DNA of 64,000 nucleotides from Priestia taiwanensis (GTDB lineage: Bacteria > Bacillota > Bacilli > Bacillales > Bacillaceae_G): assembly GCF_014638355.1 (NCBI RefSeq), contig NZ_BMFK01000001.1:1441160-1505159 (forward strand), read 5' to 3'. Each line of letters begins with the position of its first letter. The stretch's first letter is position 1. The notes under the pieces are model-generated. The model worked only from the letters and a program-made list of their open reading frames with translations, did not search any database and was not told the origin of the DNA. The position numbers and the translations under genes were made by a program. Below, in pieces: positions 44,808 through 55,806 of this stretch.

Positions 44808-45902
44808 CTATTTCCCAGTCAATGCTTGCATTTCTTTGTATAGACGCATTGCTGCATCTTGAATACCTAATTCTTCTGATGCTTGTTTCATCTTCTCTAA
44901 AACGTCATCTTGCAATAAAATGTTGTCCATATCCTGTAACAAGCTCGCTCCAGTTAGTTCTTGTTCCTTACGTACTAACGCTGCTCCATTTTCTTTTAAT
45001 GATGAGGCATTCTTTTCTTGATGATTATTTGTTACGTAAGGACTCGGAATTAAAATACTGGCTTTCCCAAGCGCTGTTAATTCTGCTAACGTTGTTGCAC
45101 CTGCTCGTGCTACAACTAGATCCATTCCTGCTAATACTTCCGGCATATTGTACACAAATGGCTTAATAACGACGTTTGATGGATTCCCGCTTTTCTTCAC
45201 TTCTTCCATGACACTATCGTAATGCACTTCTCCTGTTACATATAATAATTCGTAATCTTTATTCCCGATTTCTCCTAATATTTCAAGCACTGCTTCATTA
45301 ATTGCACGCGCACCACGACTACCACCTACTACTAATACAGCTTTTTTCGTAGGATGTAGGCCGACTGATTCTTTCCCTTTTATTCCATCGTGATGCAGAA
45401 CTTCCGATGCACGTGGATTTCCTGTTAACACAACTTTTTCTGTCGGGAAGAAAGTCGCTGCCTGTTCAAAGCAAATTGCTACTTTGTCTACATATCTACT
45501 TAAAAATTTGTTCGTTACACCAGGAACACTATTTTGCTCATGAACAATTGTTGGAATGCCTAACTTAGCTGCAGCGTACACCACAGGGCCACATACGTAT
45601 CCACCTGTTCCAATCACTACATCTGGTTTGAACTCTTTAATGTACTTCTTACTATCGCTAACCCCTTTAAAGAAGCGCATAACTGTTTTTACATTTTCAA
45701 ATGAGAGCTTACGTTTAAAACCTGTAATTTCAATTGATTTGAACGGAATGTCTGCTTTACGAACGATATCGTTTTCCAATCCTTTTTCTGTTCCAATATA
45801 TAAAAATTCAGCTTGATCATTATGTTTTTTTATTTCACGGATAAGGGCTAATGCTGGATAAATATGACCTCCAGTACCTCCACCACTTACTAATACTTTC
45901 AT
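44808..45902 (-). CDS. murG: MurG, lipid II-forming GlcNAc transferase
   Basis: Adds GlcNAc to lipid I at the inner membrane face, making lipid II. The 364 residues start [20 protein letters not shown] (the glycine-rich acceptor loop), have the second glycine-rich loop [13 protein letters not shown] near 188-200 and the UDP-site [12 protein letters not shown]-like segment [12 protein letters not shown] near 261-272. ATG at 45902 is taken (SD GAGGTG); the frame continues upstream without family homology. A terminator separates it from spoVE. Confidence 0.96.
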   Translation of the reverse strand: MKVLVSGGGTGGHIYPALALIREIKKHNDQAEFLYIGTEKGLENDIVRKADIPFKSIEITGFKRKLSFENVKTVMRFFKGVSDSKKYIKEFKPDVVIGTGGYVCGPVVYAAAKLGIPTIVHEQNSVPGVTNKFLSRYVDKVAICFEQAATFFPTEKVVLTGNPRASEVLHHDGIKGKESVGLHPTKKAVLVVGGSRGARAINEAVLEILGEIGNKDYELLYVTGEVHYDSVMEEVKKSGNPSNVVIKPFVYNMPEVLAGMDLVVARAGATTLAELTALGKASILIPSPYVTNNHQEKNASSLKENGAALVRKEQELTGASLLQDMDNILLQDDVLEKMKQASEELGIQDAAMRLYKEMQALTGK

Positions 45903-46060
45903 TCCATTCACCTCATTAAAATATCTCTTCACCTAATATGAGCATACACAATGCAACTATTTTGTTGTAACAACTATATGTTTCGTGTACCTCTTTTGTG
46001 CCTATCTTTCTAGTTTAACGTAACTCGCTAAAATTTCTACATTTTTTTCATGATTTATCG

Positions 46061-46096
46061 AAAAAACCCTACTCTAAATGTGAGTAGGGTTTTTCT
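46061..46096 (-). terminator. Terminator after spoVE
   Basis: Minus-strand stem AAAACCCTACTC/GAGTAGGGTTTT with a short loop and a continuing T-run. It implies that murG has its own promoter between 45903 and 46060. Confidence 0.85.
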
Positions 46097-47190
46097 TAAT
46101 ATCGTGAGTGCTTACTAATATTCAATAATACCCCTACCGCAACTAGCATTAAGGTGAGCGATGAACCACCATAACTGAGAAATGGTAATGTAATGCCCGT
46201 AACAGGCATCAATCCTGTTACAACACCAATATTAATCATTACTTGAATGGCGATCATAGCAATAATCCCAACCGCTAAGAATGTTCCGTACAAGTCTGGG
46301 GCTCCTAATGCAATACGAATCCCACGCCACAACAGAAGTGAGAATAATAATAAAACAAACGTCCCACCGATAAATCCTAACTCTTCTGCCAAGATAGCAA
46401 AAATAAAGTCTGTCTGTGGCTCTGGTAAATAAAGATACTTTTGTCTACTGTCCCCTAATCCAACACCGAACAATCCACCCGGTCCAATCGCAAGTAACGA
46501 CTGAATAATTTGGAAACCAGAGCCTAATGGATCACTCCACGGATCTAAAAAAGAGGTAATCCGTTTCATTCGATACGGTGCAGAAATAACTAATGCGATG
46601 AATCCTGCTATACCAACTGCTCCAAATACTGCAAAATGCATAATACGTGCTCCTGCCACGAAAATAATGACGATACACGTGCCAACCATAACTGTTCCTG
46701 TTCCTAAATCCGGTTGCAGCATAATTAAACCAAATGCAAAGAAAATAAGGCTCAATGAAGGTAGTAAGCCCTTCTTGAACGATGTTATTTTCTTTTGATT
46801 TTCCGCCAGGTATTTCGAGATGAATGAAATCATCGCAAATTTCATGAACTCAGAAGGTTGAATAGAGAAAGCCCCAACACCAATCCAACTCCTTGCTCCT
46901 CCACGCTCCATCCCAATCCCGGGAATTAAGACGATTACAAGAAGAAAGAAACACACTAATAAAATGGTCTTCGCATATTTTCTCCAAATCCAATAATCCA
47001 CGTTCATAATAATAAACATCGCAACGATTCCTAATCCAGCAAATAACAACTGTCTCTTTGCAAAGAAAAAGGAATCTCCTAGTTTTACATCTGCCCAAAT
47101 AGCACTTGCACTGTAGACCATAATCATACCGACCGTTAATAACAGTAACGTGACGGCAATTAGAATAAAATCAGGAGTAGCTTTCTTCAT
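46096..47190 (-). CDS. spoVE: SpoVE, SEDS-family glycosyltransferase of spore cortex synthesis
   Basis: SEDS protein (FtsW/RodA/SpoVE) polymerising lipid II with a class B PBP partner, here probably SpoVD encoded 4 kb upstream. The 364 residues give about ten hydrophobic segments; conserved strings include GSGFQIIQSLLAIGPGG (near 228-244), PEPQTDFIFAILAEELG (near 256-272) and LPFLSYGGSS (near 336-345). Position between murD and murG argues for SpoVE rather than FtsW, but sequence alone cannot exclude a vegetative role. Confidence 0.9.
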   Translation of the reverse strand: MKKATPDFILIAVTLLLLTVGMIMVYSASAIWADVKLGDSFFFAKRQLLFAGLGIVAMFIIMNVDYWIWRKYAKTILLVCFFLLVIVLIPGIGMERGGARSWIGVGAFSIQPSEFMKFAMISFISKYLAENQKKITSFKKGLLPSLSLIFFAFGLIMLQPDLGTGTVMVGTCIVIIFVAGARIMHFAVFGAVGIAGFIALVISAPYRMKRITSFLDPWSDPLGSGFQIIQSLLAIGPGGLFGVGLGDSRQKYLYLPEPQTDFIFAILAEELGFIGGTFVLLLFSLLLWRGIRIALGAPDLYGTFLAVGIIAMIAIQVMINIGVVTGLMPVTGITLPFLSYGGSSLTLMLVAVGVLLNISKHSRY

Positions 47191-47304
47191 CGCAACACCT
47201 CTATGCCAATAAGATAAAGTAAACCTTTCATCAGTAGGGGATTTGTTGCTTTTTATGCACAGGTGTTAATCTATGAATCACCCTTGAACAGTCGCTCTAC
47301 TTCT

Positions 47305-48657
47305 CTATACTAGCTTATGCACAGCTTGTATAAACATGTCGCCTCTCTCTTCAAAAGTTTTAAATTGATCCCAACTTGCACAGGCTGGTGAAAGTAAAAT
47401 TACATCACCATCTGCCGATAACTGATACGCCGCTTCAACAGCTGTTTCTACAGTATCGACTACTTGTACATGTTGTATTCCCGCCGCACTTCCTAGCGCT
47501 TCTAGCTTGCTTGCTGTTTGACCATACGTAATCATTCCCTTTACGCCGCTTAAGTACGGTAGTAGGTCATCAAATCCATTACCACGATCTAATCCACCTG
47601 CAAGTAAAATAACTGGCTGTGCGAATGCAGAAAGTGCCGCTTGTGTCGCTAATGTATTCGTTGCTTTTGAATCGTTATAGAACTTACGACCTTGAATTGT
47701 CGTTACGTATTGTGTACGGTGCTTTACACCAGCAAACGTTGTTAATATACGTGCAATTGCCTCGTTATCAACACCCATTAATTTAACCGTACAAATCGCC
47801 GCTAAAATGTTCTGAAGGTTGTGCTTACCTGGTAAAACAATATCAGCGATAGCAATTACTTTCTCTTCTTTGAAATACAGCGCACCCTCATAAATATATG
47901 CCCCATCTTCTACAACGCGTTGTGTAGAAAACGGAACAAGCGTCGCATTGCTATTTTTTGCAAGCATTGCAACACGTTCATCATCAATATTATAGACAGC
48001 AAAATCATCTGCTAGTTGCTGACGGAAGACGTTCCCCTTTGCCGCAGCATATTCATCTAACGAACCGTGATAATCTAAATGCGCTTCAAAAATATTTAAT
48101 AATATACTAATTTTCGGTTGGAACATTTGCGCCCCCATTAACTGGAATGAAGAAAGCTCTGTTACAATTACATTGTCTTCTTTCGCATCACATGCTACTT
48201 CGCATGCTACCGTGCCAATATTCCCAGCAATTAACGGCTTTTTCTTCGCCTCTTCTAACATGTTGAATACAAGTGTCGTTGTCGTTGTTTTTCCATTCGA
48301 ACCAGTAATACCAATCATTGGAGCTTCAGAAATACGGTACGCTAATTCTACTTCTGTAATAATCGGAATATTACGCTCAGCTGCCGCTACTAACATCGGA
48401 TTGCTATAAGGAATACCTGGGTTCTTTACCACTAGTTCAATTCCTTCATCCAAAATTTCAATAGGATGGTGACCGGAAATGATTGTTATTCCTTTTTCTT
48501 TTAGCTGTTCTGCTAATTCATTGCCTTCTAGCGATTGCTTATCATTAACAGTAACAATTGCCCCTAATTCATGTAATACAGTGCTAGCACCGTATCCGCT
48601 CTTTGCCAACCCAAGTACAAGTACTTGTTTATTTGTATAATCCTCTATCCTCTTCAC
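47305..48657 (-). CDS. murD: MurD, UDP-MurNAc-L-Ala:D-Glu ligase
   Basis: Adds D-glutamate to UDP-MurNAc-L-Ala with ATP. The 450 residues have the N-terminal UDP-binding domain ([13 protein letters not shown] near 11-23), the ATP P-loop [12 protein letters not shown] near 114-125, and the C-terminal domain with the LAGGLDRGN motif near 347-355. A GTG at 48657 is chosen because it matches the usual 450-residue length; the frame extends upstream into mraY. It overlaps nothing but follows the mraY stop by 1 nt. Confidence 0.95.
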   Translation of the reverse strand: MKRIEDYTNKQVLVLGLAKSGYGASTVLHELGAIVTVNDKQSLEGNELAEQLKEKGITIISGHHPIEILDEGIELVVKNPGIPYSNPMLVAAAERNIPIITEVELAYRISEAPMIGITGSNGKTTTTTLVFNMLEEAKKKPLIAGNIGTVACEVACDAKEDNVIVTELSSFQLMGAQMFQPKISILLNIFEAHLDYHGSLDEYAAAKGNVFRQQLADDFAVYNIDDERVAMLAKNSNATLVPFSTQRVVEDGAYIYEGALYFKEEKVIAIADIVLPGKHNLQNILAAICTVKLMGVDNEAIARILTTFAGVKHRTQYVTTIQGRKFYNDSKATNTLATQAALSAFAQPVILLAGGLDRGNGFDDLLPYLSGVKGMITYGQTASKLEALGSAAGIQHVQVVDTVETAVEAAYQLSADGDVILLSPACASWDQFKTFEERGDMFIQAVHKLV

Positions 48658-48658
48658 C

Positions 48659-49633
48659 TTACACCCACACCTCGATATAAATTCCAAGCACTGCAAATAG
48701 CAGGCCTACAAACCAAAATGTTGTTACAACTCGCCATTCTGACCATCCAACTAGTTCGTAGTGATGGTGCAATGGACTCATCTTAAAGACACGTTTTCCT
48801 GTTGTCTTAAATGAAGCAACTTGAATAATAACAGATAGTGTTTCAATTACGAACACACCACCGATGATAATTAATAAGATTTCTAATTGTAAAAATACTG
48901 CTACTGTAGCTAATGCACCACCAAGAGCTAAGGAGCCTGTATCACCCATGAATACTTTCGCTGGGTGTGCGTTAAATACTAAGAATCCTAATACTGCTCC
49001 TACAACCGCTACACAGAAAATCGCTACATCGAAGTTTCCTTTGTACCAAGCTAAGATACTAAGCGCTCCAAAAGCAATTGCGGCTGTACCAGATACTAAA
49101 CCATCTAGGCCATCTGTTAAATTCACAGCGTTTGAGAACCCTACAAGCCAGAAAATAAGGAAAACAAAGTAGAACCACCCAAGCTCAATTGCTATATCCG
49201 CTCCTGGAATATGAACCTCTGTTGGGAAGCCCATTTGCTTGTAAATAATAAAGAAAATCCCCGCAATAACAATTTGGCCTAATAATTTTTGTTTAGACGT
49301 TAATCCAAGGTTACGCTTCATCACTACCTTGATATAATCATCTAAAAATCCTAATAAACCAAATCCAAGTGTTACAAATAGTAATAAATACGTCTTAACG
49401 CTAAGCTCAGATACTTTCGTAGAAACGATAAATGTCGCTAACAATAGAGCTGTTAAAATCATTAATCCACCCATTGTTGGTGTACCTGATTTCTTCTGAT
49501 GTGATTTCGGTCCTTCTTCCCTAATACTTTGGCCAAACTTTAGTCGGCGTAAAAACGGGATGAAAAATGGTGATAATAAAACAGTGATTAAAAATGCTAC
49601 TAATAATGTATATAAAGCTACTTGTTCAAGCAT
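48659..49633 (-). CDS. mraY: MraY, phospho-MurNAc-pentapeptide translocase
   Basis: Transfers phospho-MurNAc-pentapeptide to undecaprenyl phosphate, giving lipid I. The 324 residues form about ten membrane segments with the cytosolic catalytic motifs LGFLDDYIK (about 95-103), [12 protein letters not shown] (about 168-179), and [12 protein letters not shown] (about 228-239), plus the HHHYE motif near 290. SD AGGGGGG precedes the ATG. Confidence 0.97.
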   Translation of the reverse strand: MLEQVALYTLLVAFLITVLLSPFFIPFLRRLKFGQSIREEGPKSHQKKSGTPTMGGLMILTALLLATFIVSTKVSELSVKTYLLLFVTLGFGLLGFLDDYIKVVMKRNLGLTSKQKLLGQIVIAGIFFIIYKQMGFPTEVHIPGADIAIELGWFYFVFLIFWLVGFSNAVNLTDGLDGLVSGTAAIAFGALSILAWYKGNFDVAIFCVAVVGAVLGFLVFNAHPAKVFMGDTGSLALGGALATVAVFLQLEILLIIIGGVFVIETLSVIIQVASFKTTGKRVFKMSPLHHHYELVGWSEWRVVTTFWFVGLLFAVLGIYIEVWV

Positions 49634-49714
49634 AGTAGCCCCCCTTTCTCTTGATGTCCTTTCACGAAAATTATTAGATGTCCTTTTTCGTTTCTTGGCT
49701 ACTTGAACATTTTA

Positions 49715-51181
49715 TTATTCCTTCGTTTCAATTGCTTCCTTTGCCACAAGGCGATCATCGAAGTCTAGTACATTATTGCCGATAATTTGGTATGTTTCAT
49801 GACCTTTCCCTGCAATAATAACAACATCATCCTTCTTCGCTTGCTTAATAGCACGGAAAATTGCTTCTTTACGATCAATAATTGTTTCGTATCCTTTTTC
49901 CTCTTCCACACCAGCTTTCATATCTTCTAGAATAGCTGCTGGATTTTCACTACGAGGATTATCCGATGTAAAGATTGGGTATGTTGATAGTTGTGTTGCG
50001 ATATCTGCCATCAACGGACGCTTCGTCTTATCACGGTCACCACCACATCCAACAATACAATATACATCGCCTTCCGCAAATTGATTTACTGTCTTTAAGA
50101 CGTTCTCTAAACTATCTGGCGTATGTGCGTAGTCAACGATAACAGTAAAATCTTGTCCTGCATCAACCACTTCAAAGCGACCAGCGACACCTTTAATACA
50201 TTTGATAGACTCAACAATTGATGCAAGTGAAATGCCTGATACTAAACAAGCTGCTGTTGCTGCTAACACGTTATATACGCTGAACTTACCAACTAATCTC
50301 ATCGTTACATCGACAGATTCATTGTTTACTACTAGTGTGAACGTTGTACCGGCATTTGTCATGCGGATATTCGTTGCCATCACATCACTCTTCGTGTCAA
50401 TACCGTATGTAACAACTGTTGCTTGCGTATACATCATATATTCCTTCGTCACAGCATCATCATTGTTTAAGACAGCAAACTTTGGACGCTCATGATTAAA
50501 GTGATTCCCTAACTGAGCAAACAACAAACCTTTTGCTTTCTTATATTCTTCCATCGTTCCGTGATAGTCTAAATGATCTTGTGTTAAGTTCGTGAAGACC
50601 GCTACATCATAATCACATCCATGCACACGACCTAAATGAAGTGCATGAGAAGAAACTTCCATAATTGCTGTTTCCACTTCTTTTTCCAACATGTAATGGA
50701 ATGTCTTTTGAAGTGTAATTGCATCTGGTGTCGTATTCTTCGCTTGTTGTACTTCGTCACCAATTTTGATACCAACAGTCCCTATAACACCTGTTTTCTT
50801 CTTACAATCAGTCATCATTTGATCGATTAAGTGCGAAACAGATGTTTTGCCATTTGTTCCTGTGATTCCAATAAGATGTAACTGATGTGTTGGTTGTTCG
50901 TAGAATGCATCTGCTAACACCGCTAATGCTCTCGTTGTGTCTTTCACCTTTACAACCGGAACAGAAGCAGCTACGTCTTTTTCTACCACAATAGCTGCTG
51001 CCCCATTCTTAATTGCTTGCTCAATAAAATCATGTCCATCTACCGTAAATCCATCGATACAAATGAACAAACTTCCTTCTTTCACTTGGCGTGAATCTAC
51101 CTCAATAGACGTAATATCTGGGTCTTCTACTGGAATGATTGGAAAATTGCGTAAAACCGCTACTAATGAATGTAATTTCAT
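49715..51181 (-). CDS. murE: MurE, UDP-MurNAc-tripeptide synthetase (meso-DAP type)
   Basis: Adds the third amino acid of the stem peptide. The 488 residues have the Mur ligase order: N-terminal UDP domain, central ATP P-loop [10 protein letters not shown] near 110-119, and the C-domain with DNPRSENP near 405-412. The DNPR motif is the known marker of meso-diaminopimelate specificity, so this organism has DAP-type peptidoglycan. An 80-nt gap to mraY holds a short near-repeat of GATGTCCTTT. Confidence 0.96.
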   Translation of the reverse strand: MKLHSLVAVLRNFPIIPVEDPDITSIEVDSRQVKEGSLFICIDGFTVDGHDFIEQAIKNGAAAIVVEKDVAASVPVVKVKDTTRALAVLADAFYEQPTHQLHLIGITGTNGKTSVSHLIDQMMTDCKKKTGVIGTVGIKIGDEVQQAKNTTPDAITLQKTFHYMLEKEVETAIMEVSSHALHLGRVHGCDYDVAVFTNLTQDHLDYHGTMEEYKKAKGLLFAQLGNHFNHERPKFAVLNNDDAVTKEYMMYTQATVVTYGIDTKSDVMATNIRMTNAGTTFTLVVNNESVDVTMRLVGKFSVYNVLAATAACLVSGISLASIVESIKCIKGVAGRFEVVDAGQDFTVIVDYAHTPDSLENVLKTVNQFAEGDVYCIVGCGGDRDKTKRPLMADIATQLSTYPIFTSDNPRSENPAAILEDMKAGVEEEKGYETIIDRKEAIFRAIKQAKKDDVVIIAGKGHETYQIIGNNVLDFDDRLVAKEAIETKE

Positions 51182-51219
51182 CGTCTTTTACCTCGCTACT
51201 TTCTACTATGTTTAGCTCG

Positions 51220-53139
51220 TTATTCATCACCTAAATAAATACGAATAGTGGAGCCTTCTTTTACTTTTTCACCAGCTTCTGGTGATTGCGTAATGACCTT
51301 ATTTCCTTTTCCACTAACATCTAGTTTAAAGTGTTCTAACTGCTGATGCAATTGTTCAATTGTAAGTCCTTTTAAATCTGGTACTTCTTGCGGTGGTTGC
51401 TCTGGCCATGTCAGCTCTTTTTCAATGCCACCTTGACGCTTTTCAATACCTAGTGCTGGTAATGCATCCTTCATAATATTACCAACAATCGGAGCAGCTA
51501 CTACACCACCGAACTGGGTAACTCCTTTTGGATGATCGATTGCTAAATACACAACAAGTTCAGGATCATCCATTGGCGCAATTCCCATAAACGATACGAT
51601 ATAGCTACCTTCCATATACCGTCCATCTTTTACTTTTTGAGCTGTTCCTGTCTTCCCACCAACTCGGTATCCTTCTACATACGCGCCTTTTCCACTTCCT
51701 CTTGCTACAACACTCTCTAGCGCCTGGCGTACCTGTTTGCTCGTTTCTTCTGAAATAACTTGTCGTTTCGAAACAGGTTGCTTTTCATCTACTATCTTCC
51801 CCGTTGTTGGATCTTGAACTGCTTTCACAATATATGGTTGATACAATGTACCACCATTCACCGCAGCTGCTACGGCCGCAACTTGTTGAATAGCTGTTAC
51901 AGATACTCCTTGACCAAACGCCGTCGTTGCTTGCTCAAGTGGGCCAATCTTATTCGGATTAAACAAAATACCTGTACCTTCACCTTGAAGATCAATTCCT
52001 GTTTTCTTTCCAAATCCGAAGTCATAAATATATTGGAACAATTTCTCTTTCCCTAAACGATTTCCTAATTCGATAAATCCAGGGTTGCATGAGTTCTCCA
52101 CTACTTCTAAAAACGTTTGATGACCGTGTCCTCCACGTTTCCAGCAATGGAGGGTTGTTCCCGCCACTTCTACACCGCCATCATCATTGAAGGTTTCTTT
52201 CAAAAGGTCAACTTTCCCTTCATTTAATGCTGCGGCTAACGTCATAATCTTAAAGGTTGAACCCGGCTCATATGTACTCCATACTGGGAGATTTCGATTA
52301 TAAATGATTGGATCGACTTGTTTGTAATTTGCGGGATCAAACGTGGGACGACTTGACATACCTAGTATTTCACCAGTTTTCGGATTCATTGCAACCGCAA
52401 CAATATTATCTGGGTTATACTGTGCAACAGCATTATTTAATTCTCGCTCTAAAACTGTTTGCACACGTGTGTCAGTAGCCAATATTAAATCATATCCATT
52501 ACGAGGCTTTGTATAGTCATCTGCCATATCGGGCATTTTCTGATTTTTCGCATCAACGAAAAACTTTACATGTCCCTCTTCCCCTTTTAACAAAGCATCA
52601 TACGACAATTCCAAACCATTTAAACCTTGGTTATCAATACCAGCAAACCCTAACACATGGGACAAATAACTACCAAATGGATAATACCGCTTGGAATCTT
52701 CTGCGATATGTACACCTTTTAGATCCAAACTACGGATTTCTTTTGCTTTTTCATGGGAAATCTTTCTTCCTTCTGGATTAAGACTTTCTAGATAAGAATT
52801 TTTCACAAGATGCCTATATATTTTATCGCTAGGTACTTCCAATATTTTCGCTAATTTATCTGCTACTTCTTGCTTATTTTCAATTTGCCTCGGTACAACG
52901 TAAATAGTTGGAGCACTTTCATTCTTTGCTAATTCCACACCATTACGGTCTAAAATCCTACCACGCTCTGGCTGAAAAGGAACGTTACGACTCCACGAAT
53001 CTTTTGCCTTCGTAGTCAATGAATCTCCTAAGAAGAATTGAACATACCCTAGGCGAAAATCGATCACAAAGAATACTAGAATACCTGTAATTAATACGAA
53101 CATCAACCTCTTACGTACGGTCACATTTGATACCCTCAT
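51220..53139 (-). CDS. spoVD: SpoVD, sporulation class B penicillin-binding protein
   Basis: Transpeptidase partner of SpoVE for spore cortex peptidoglycan in the mother cell. The 639 residues start with a basic tail and one membrane segment (about 11-30), a PBP dimer domain, the transpeptidase domain with active-site STFK (near 293), SCNP region and KTGT (near 497), and one C-terminal PASTA domain (about 583-638). One PASTA plus its place between pbpB and murE matches SpoVD rather than PBP2B. SD AAGGAGG precedes the ATG. A terminator lies upstream, so it has its own promoter. Confidence 0.93.
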   Translation of the reverse strand: MRVSNVTVRKRLMFVLITGILVFFVIDFRLGYVQFFLGDSLTTKAKDSWSRNVPFQPERGRILDRNGVELAKNESAPTIYVVPRQIENKQEVADKLAKILEVPSDKIYRHLVKNSYLESLNPEGRKISHEKAKEIRSLDLKGVHIAEDSKRYYPFGSYLSHVLGFAGIDNQGLNGLELSYDALLKGEEGHVKFFVDAKNQKMPDMADDYTKPRNGYDLILATDTRVQTVLERELNNAVAQYNPDNIVAVAMNPKTGEILGMSSRPTFDPANYKQVDPIIYNRNLPVWSTYEPGSTFKIMTLAAALNEGKVDLLKETFNDDGGVEVAGTTLHCWKRGGHGHQTFLEVVENSCNPGFIELGNRLGKEKLFQYIYDFGFGKKTGIDLQGEGTGILFNPNKIGPLEQATTAFGQGVSVTAIQQVAAVAAAVNGGTLYQPYIVKAVQDPTTGKIVDEKQPVSKRQVISEETSKQVRQALESVVARGSGKGAYVEGYRVGGKTGTAQKVKDGRYMEGSYIVSFMGIAPMDDPELVVYLAIDHPKGVTQFGGVVAAPIVGNIMKDALPALGIEKRQGGIEKELTWPEQPPQEVPDLKGLTIEQLHQQLEHFKLDVSGKGNKVITQSPEAGEKVKEGSTIRIYLGDE

Positions 53140-53231
53140 ATATAGGAACCTCCTTCATCTCGGTTCAAATATATGCTTGTACCTTCATGATTAGAACATA
53201 CGAAAGCTTGTATCGTCAAGACCTAGACAAC

Positions 53232-53254
53232 AAAAAAGGGGGATTATCCCCCTT
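53232..53254 (-). terminator. Terminator overlapping the end of pbpB
   Basis: Minus strand AAGGGGGATAATCCCCC followed by TTTTTTG. The stem uses the last codons and stop of pbpB, so vegetative pbpB transcription is largely uncoupled from spoVD. Confidence 0.85.
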
Positions 53255-55415
53255 GGTTCGGCGATGCAAACTGCGCCTCTAAAATACTATCTTGCGCAAT
53301 AACTTCACCTGCTGCAATGCTTTGTTGAACAACATAACCGGTACCTTTTATATTCAGCTTAATACCTAGTAATTGGCATAGCTTCATTACGTCGTTAATA
53401 GACCAGCCAACTAAGTCAGGCATTGTAACCTCACCATTTGTGAGCAATAATACTCTGTTATTCGCAATAACCTTCTCTTCTGCTTTTGGACTTTGATCTC
53501 CAACTGAATCACCATTACCTAATGTAACTACTTTCAGTCCTTTATCCGTCAATTGTTTTTGTGCTTCTTCTACACTTAAATCACTTACATTCGGGACAGT
53601 TACACTATGATCATCTACAAGCTTATCAATCTTGTTCTCTACTGGCTTTATATTCTTGTATTGTAATGCACCTGTTGTAATATGCTTGAAAATTTCAGAT
53701 ACTGGTTGAGCTTCATATTCGTCACCTTCCAGACTCGGCTGAACAACGTTTACATATACAAGGATCTCTGGTTCATCTGTCGGTACCATTCCAATGAATG
53801 ACAACAAGTAATTACCATGACCTACCATATATTTCCCTGTATTAGGATTAACAATTTGGGCTGTCCCTGTTTTTCCAGCAATCGAATAACCTTCCATGGC
53901 ATACATACGTCCCGTACCGTGCTTCGCTGTCACAACCGTTTCCATTATCTCGCGTGTTTCTTTTGCTGCTTCCTTCGAAATCGGTGTACCAACTTCAGTC
54001 GGTTTGTGTTCTTCGATAATTTCATGCGTATCTGGGTTTTCAATTTTCTCAATGATATATGGCTTCATCATCTTCCCATCATTCGCAATCGCCGTTGCTC
54101 CTTGGATCATCTGAATAGGAGTAACGGTTGAACCTTGACCAAATAACGTTGTCACTCGCTCAATTTCACTATTAAAATTAAGTTTACCAGATGCTTCCCC
54201 TGGTAAATCAATACCTGTTGGCTTAAAGAGGCCGAAACGATCGTAATAATCTTTCATGAGATCTGGACCGATAACTTTTTCTCCTAAATGCGCCATTGCT
54301 ACGTTAGAAGAACGTTGGAATCCTTCATTATACGTAATGAATCCCCAACCGTTTCCATTATTATGGTCTCCAATAGTGCCTCCTTGAGTAGCGTATTTAC
54401 CAGATTGGAACGTTGCATCCCCATTATATTTGCCACTATCAATTGCAGCAGCTAACGGGAATATTTTCATCGTTGAACCTGCTTCGATTTGAGCTGCAAT
54501 AGGATGATTCACGTAATCCGTAATATTTCGTAAGTTCGGATCGAAACTAGGTCTATTACTCATCCCTAATATCTTACCTGTCTTCGGATCTACTACAATA
54601 GCCGTCATGCTCTTTGGCTTGTACTTTTTCTCCGCTTCCGTCAGCGCTTCTTCTACTAAATGTTGAATACGAGAATCAATTGTTAAATACACATCATTCC
54701 CATTCTTTGGTGGGGTGATATCTTTTTGAACAGATGGTAAAATAACACCTTCTCTGTCGGTCTTATACGCTACTTTTCCATCTTCTTTGCGAAGAAATTC
54801 TTCAAGGCTCTTCTCCAGTCCCATTTGACCAACTACTTCTCCTGCTTGTGGACCTTCTTCTATCTTCGCTGTATATCCAATACTATGGGAAGCGAATTGG
54901 CCTTCTGGATAATAACGTTTTATTCCTTCTCGTAAGAAAATCCCCGGAAGCTTCAGCGCTTCAATTTCATTCTTCTTCGCAAACGAAAGCTCGCGACCCT
55001 TCTTGCCAAACTCTACTTGTTTCGCATCTTTGTTTAATTGCTCCAAAATGTCTGTTTCACTCATTCCGAGAATCGGCGCTAGTTTCGTCGCAGTCATTTT
55101 CTTATCTACAACATGACGTGGTTCCTTCGAATTCTTCGAGTATTCATTCGTTAACACTGCATATAAATCATACGCAGGGACATCTTCTGCAATCGTCACC
55201 TTATCACTGGAATAAATAGTTCCGCGTATACCAGGTAACGTTCCTTTTCGCTGATGTAACCCTTCTTCATCTACATATGCTTGGACATCGGTGCCTTTTG
55301 CTGTTCCCGTTATTTGAATATACAAAAATGTTGCAATCATAATGAAAAAGAGCAGTGCAAATATCATATGCAATAATCCTGCTCCTTTGTTCATGTATGG
55401 GCTTTTTCTAAACAT
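53244..55415 (-). CDS. pbpB: PbpB (PBP2B), division-specific class B penicillin-binding protein
   Basis: Septal transpeptidase of the divisome. The 723 residues include a cytosolic tail, a membrane segment (about 13-33), dimerisation domain, transpeptidase domain with STMK (near 317), SSN in QRSSNVAM (near 373) and KTGTAQ (near 516), and two C-terminal PASTA domains (about 595-715). The two PASTA domains and position downstream of ftsL identify it as PBP2B. Its stop overlaps a terminator. Confidence 0.95.
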   Translation of the reverse strand: MFRKSPYMNKGAGLLHMIFALLFFIMIATFLYIQITGTAKGTDVQAYVDEEGLHQRKGTLPGIRGTIYSSDKVTIAEDVPAYDLYAVLTNEYSKNSKEPRHVVDKKMTATKLAPILGMSETDILEQLNKDAKQVEFGKKGRELSFAKKNEIEALKLPGIFLREGIKRYYPEGQFASHSIGYTAKIEEGPQAGEVVGQMGLEKSLEEFLRKEDGKVAYKTDREGVILPSVQKDITPPKNGNDVYLTIDSRIQHLVEEALTEAEKKYKPKSMTAIVVDPKTGKILGMSNRPSFDPNLRNITDYVNHPIAAQIEAGSTMKIFPLAAAIDSGKYNGDATFQSGKYATQGGTIGDHNNGNGWGFITYNEGFQRSSNVAMAHLGEKVIGPDLMKDYYDRFGLFKPTGIDLPGEASGKLNFNSEIERVTTLFGQGSTVTPIQMIQGATAIANDGKMMKPYIIEKIENPDTHEIIEEHKPTEVGTPISKEAAKETREIMETVVTAKHGTGRMYAMEGYSIAGKTGTAQIVNPNTGKYMVGHGNYLLSFIGMVPTDEPEILVYVNVVQPSLEGDEYEAQPVSEIFKHITTGALQYKNIKPVENKIDKLVDDHSVTVPNVSDLSVEEAQKQLTDKGLKVVTLGNGDSVGDQSPKAEEKVIANNRVLLLTNGEVTMPDLVGWSINDVMKLCQLLGIKLNIKGTGYVVQQSIAAGEVIAQDSILEAQFASPNQGG

Positions 55416-55435
55416 ATTCCCTCACACTCGCCTTA

Positions 55436-55783
55436 CTATTCAAGATTTTTAATGTTATTCGGATCTAGCTTTAATCCTTTTTCTTTCGCTTTCTTAATAA
55501 CATCCTCAGATCTTGTTAATGCTTCTACTTCCATTTTTAATTCTTTATTTACTTTTTCTTGATTTTTCACTTCTGCTTCAATATTCGTGAGTTCACCATT
55601 CACTTTATACAACTCGTATTTGTTAGAGATAAAGAATGTACTAGCAACTACACTCCCCACTATTAGTAAACCAAAAAGAAATTTCTCTCCTAGCGTGATT
55701 CGTATCGCTCGCGTAACTGTTTGTGTCGTGACTTGATGCTGTTTCTGCTGATTTTCCTGTATCTTTCTCGCTACATTCCCCAC
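55436..55783 (-). CDS. ftsL: FtsL, divisome bitopic coiled-coil protein
   Basis: Small divisome protein that pairs with DivIC and DivIB. The 115 residues have a basic, Gln-rich cytosolic head, one membrane segment (about 34-52) and a periplasm-side coiled coil with heptad pattern (about 56-100). Sequence conservation is low in the family; identification rests on size, topology and position between rsmH and pbpB. GTG start with AGAGGTG upstream. Confidence 0.9.
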   Translation of the reverse strand: MGNVARKIQENQQKQHQVTTQTVTRAIRITLGEKFLFGLLIVGSVVASTFFISNKYELYKVNGELTNIEAEVKNQEKVNKELKMEVEALTRSEDVIKKAKEKGLKLDPNNIKNLE

Positions 55784-55806
55784 AGTTCACCTCTCCTCTC
55801 TACACA

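Noticed and set aside
49634-49714. Near-repeat GATGTCCTTT...CG twice between mraY and murE
   Set aside because: Only about 14 nt each, no palindromic structure or motif; likely chance.
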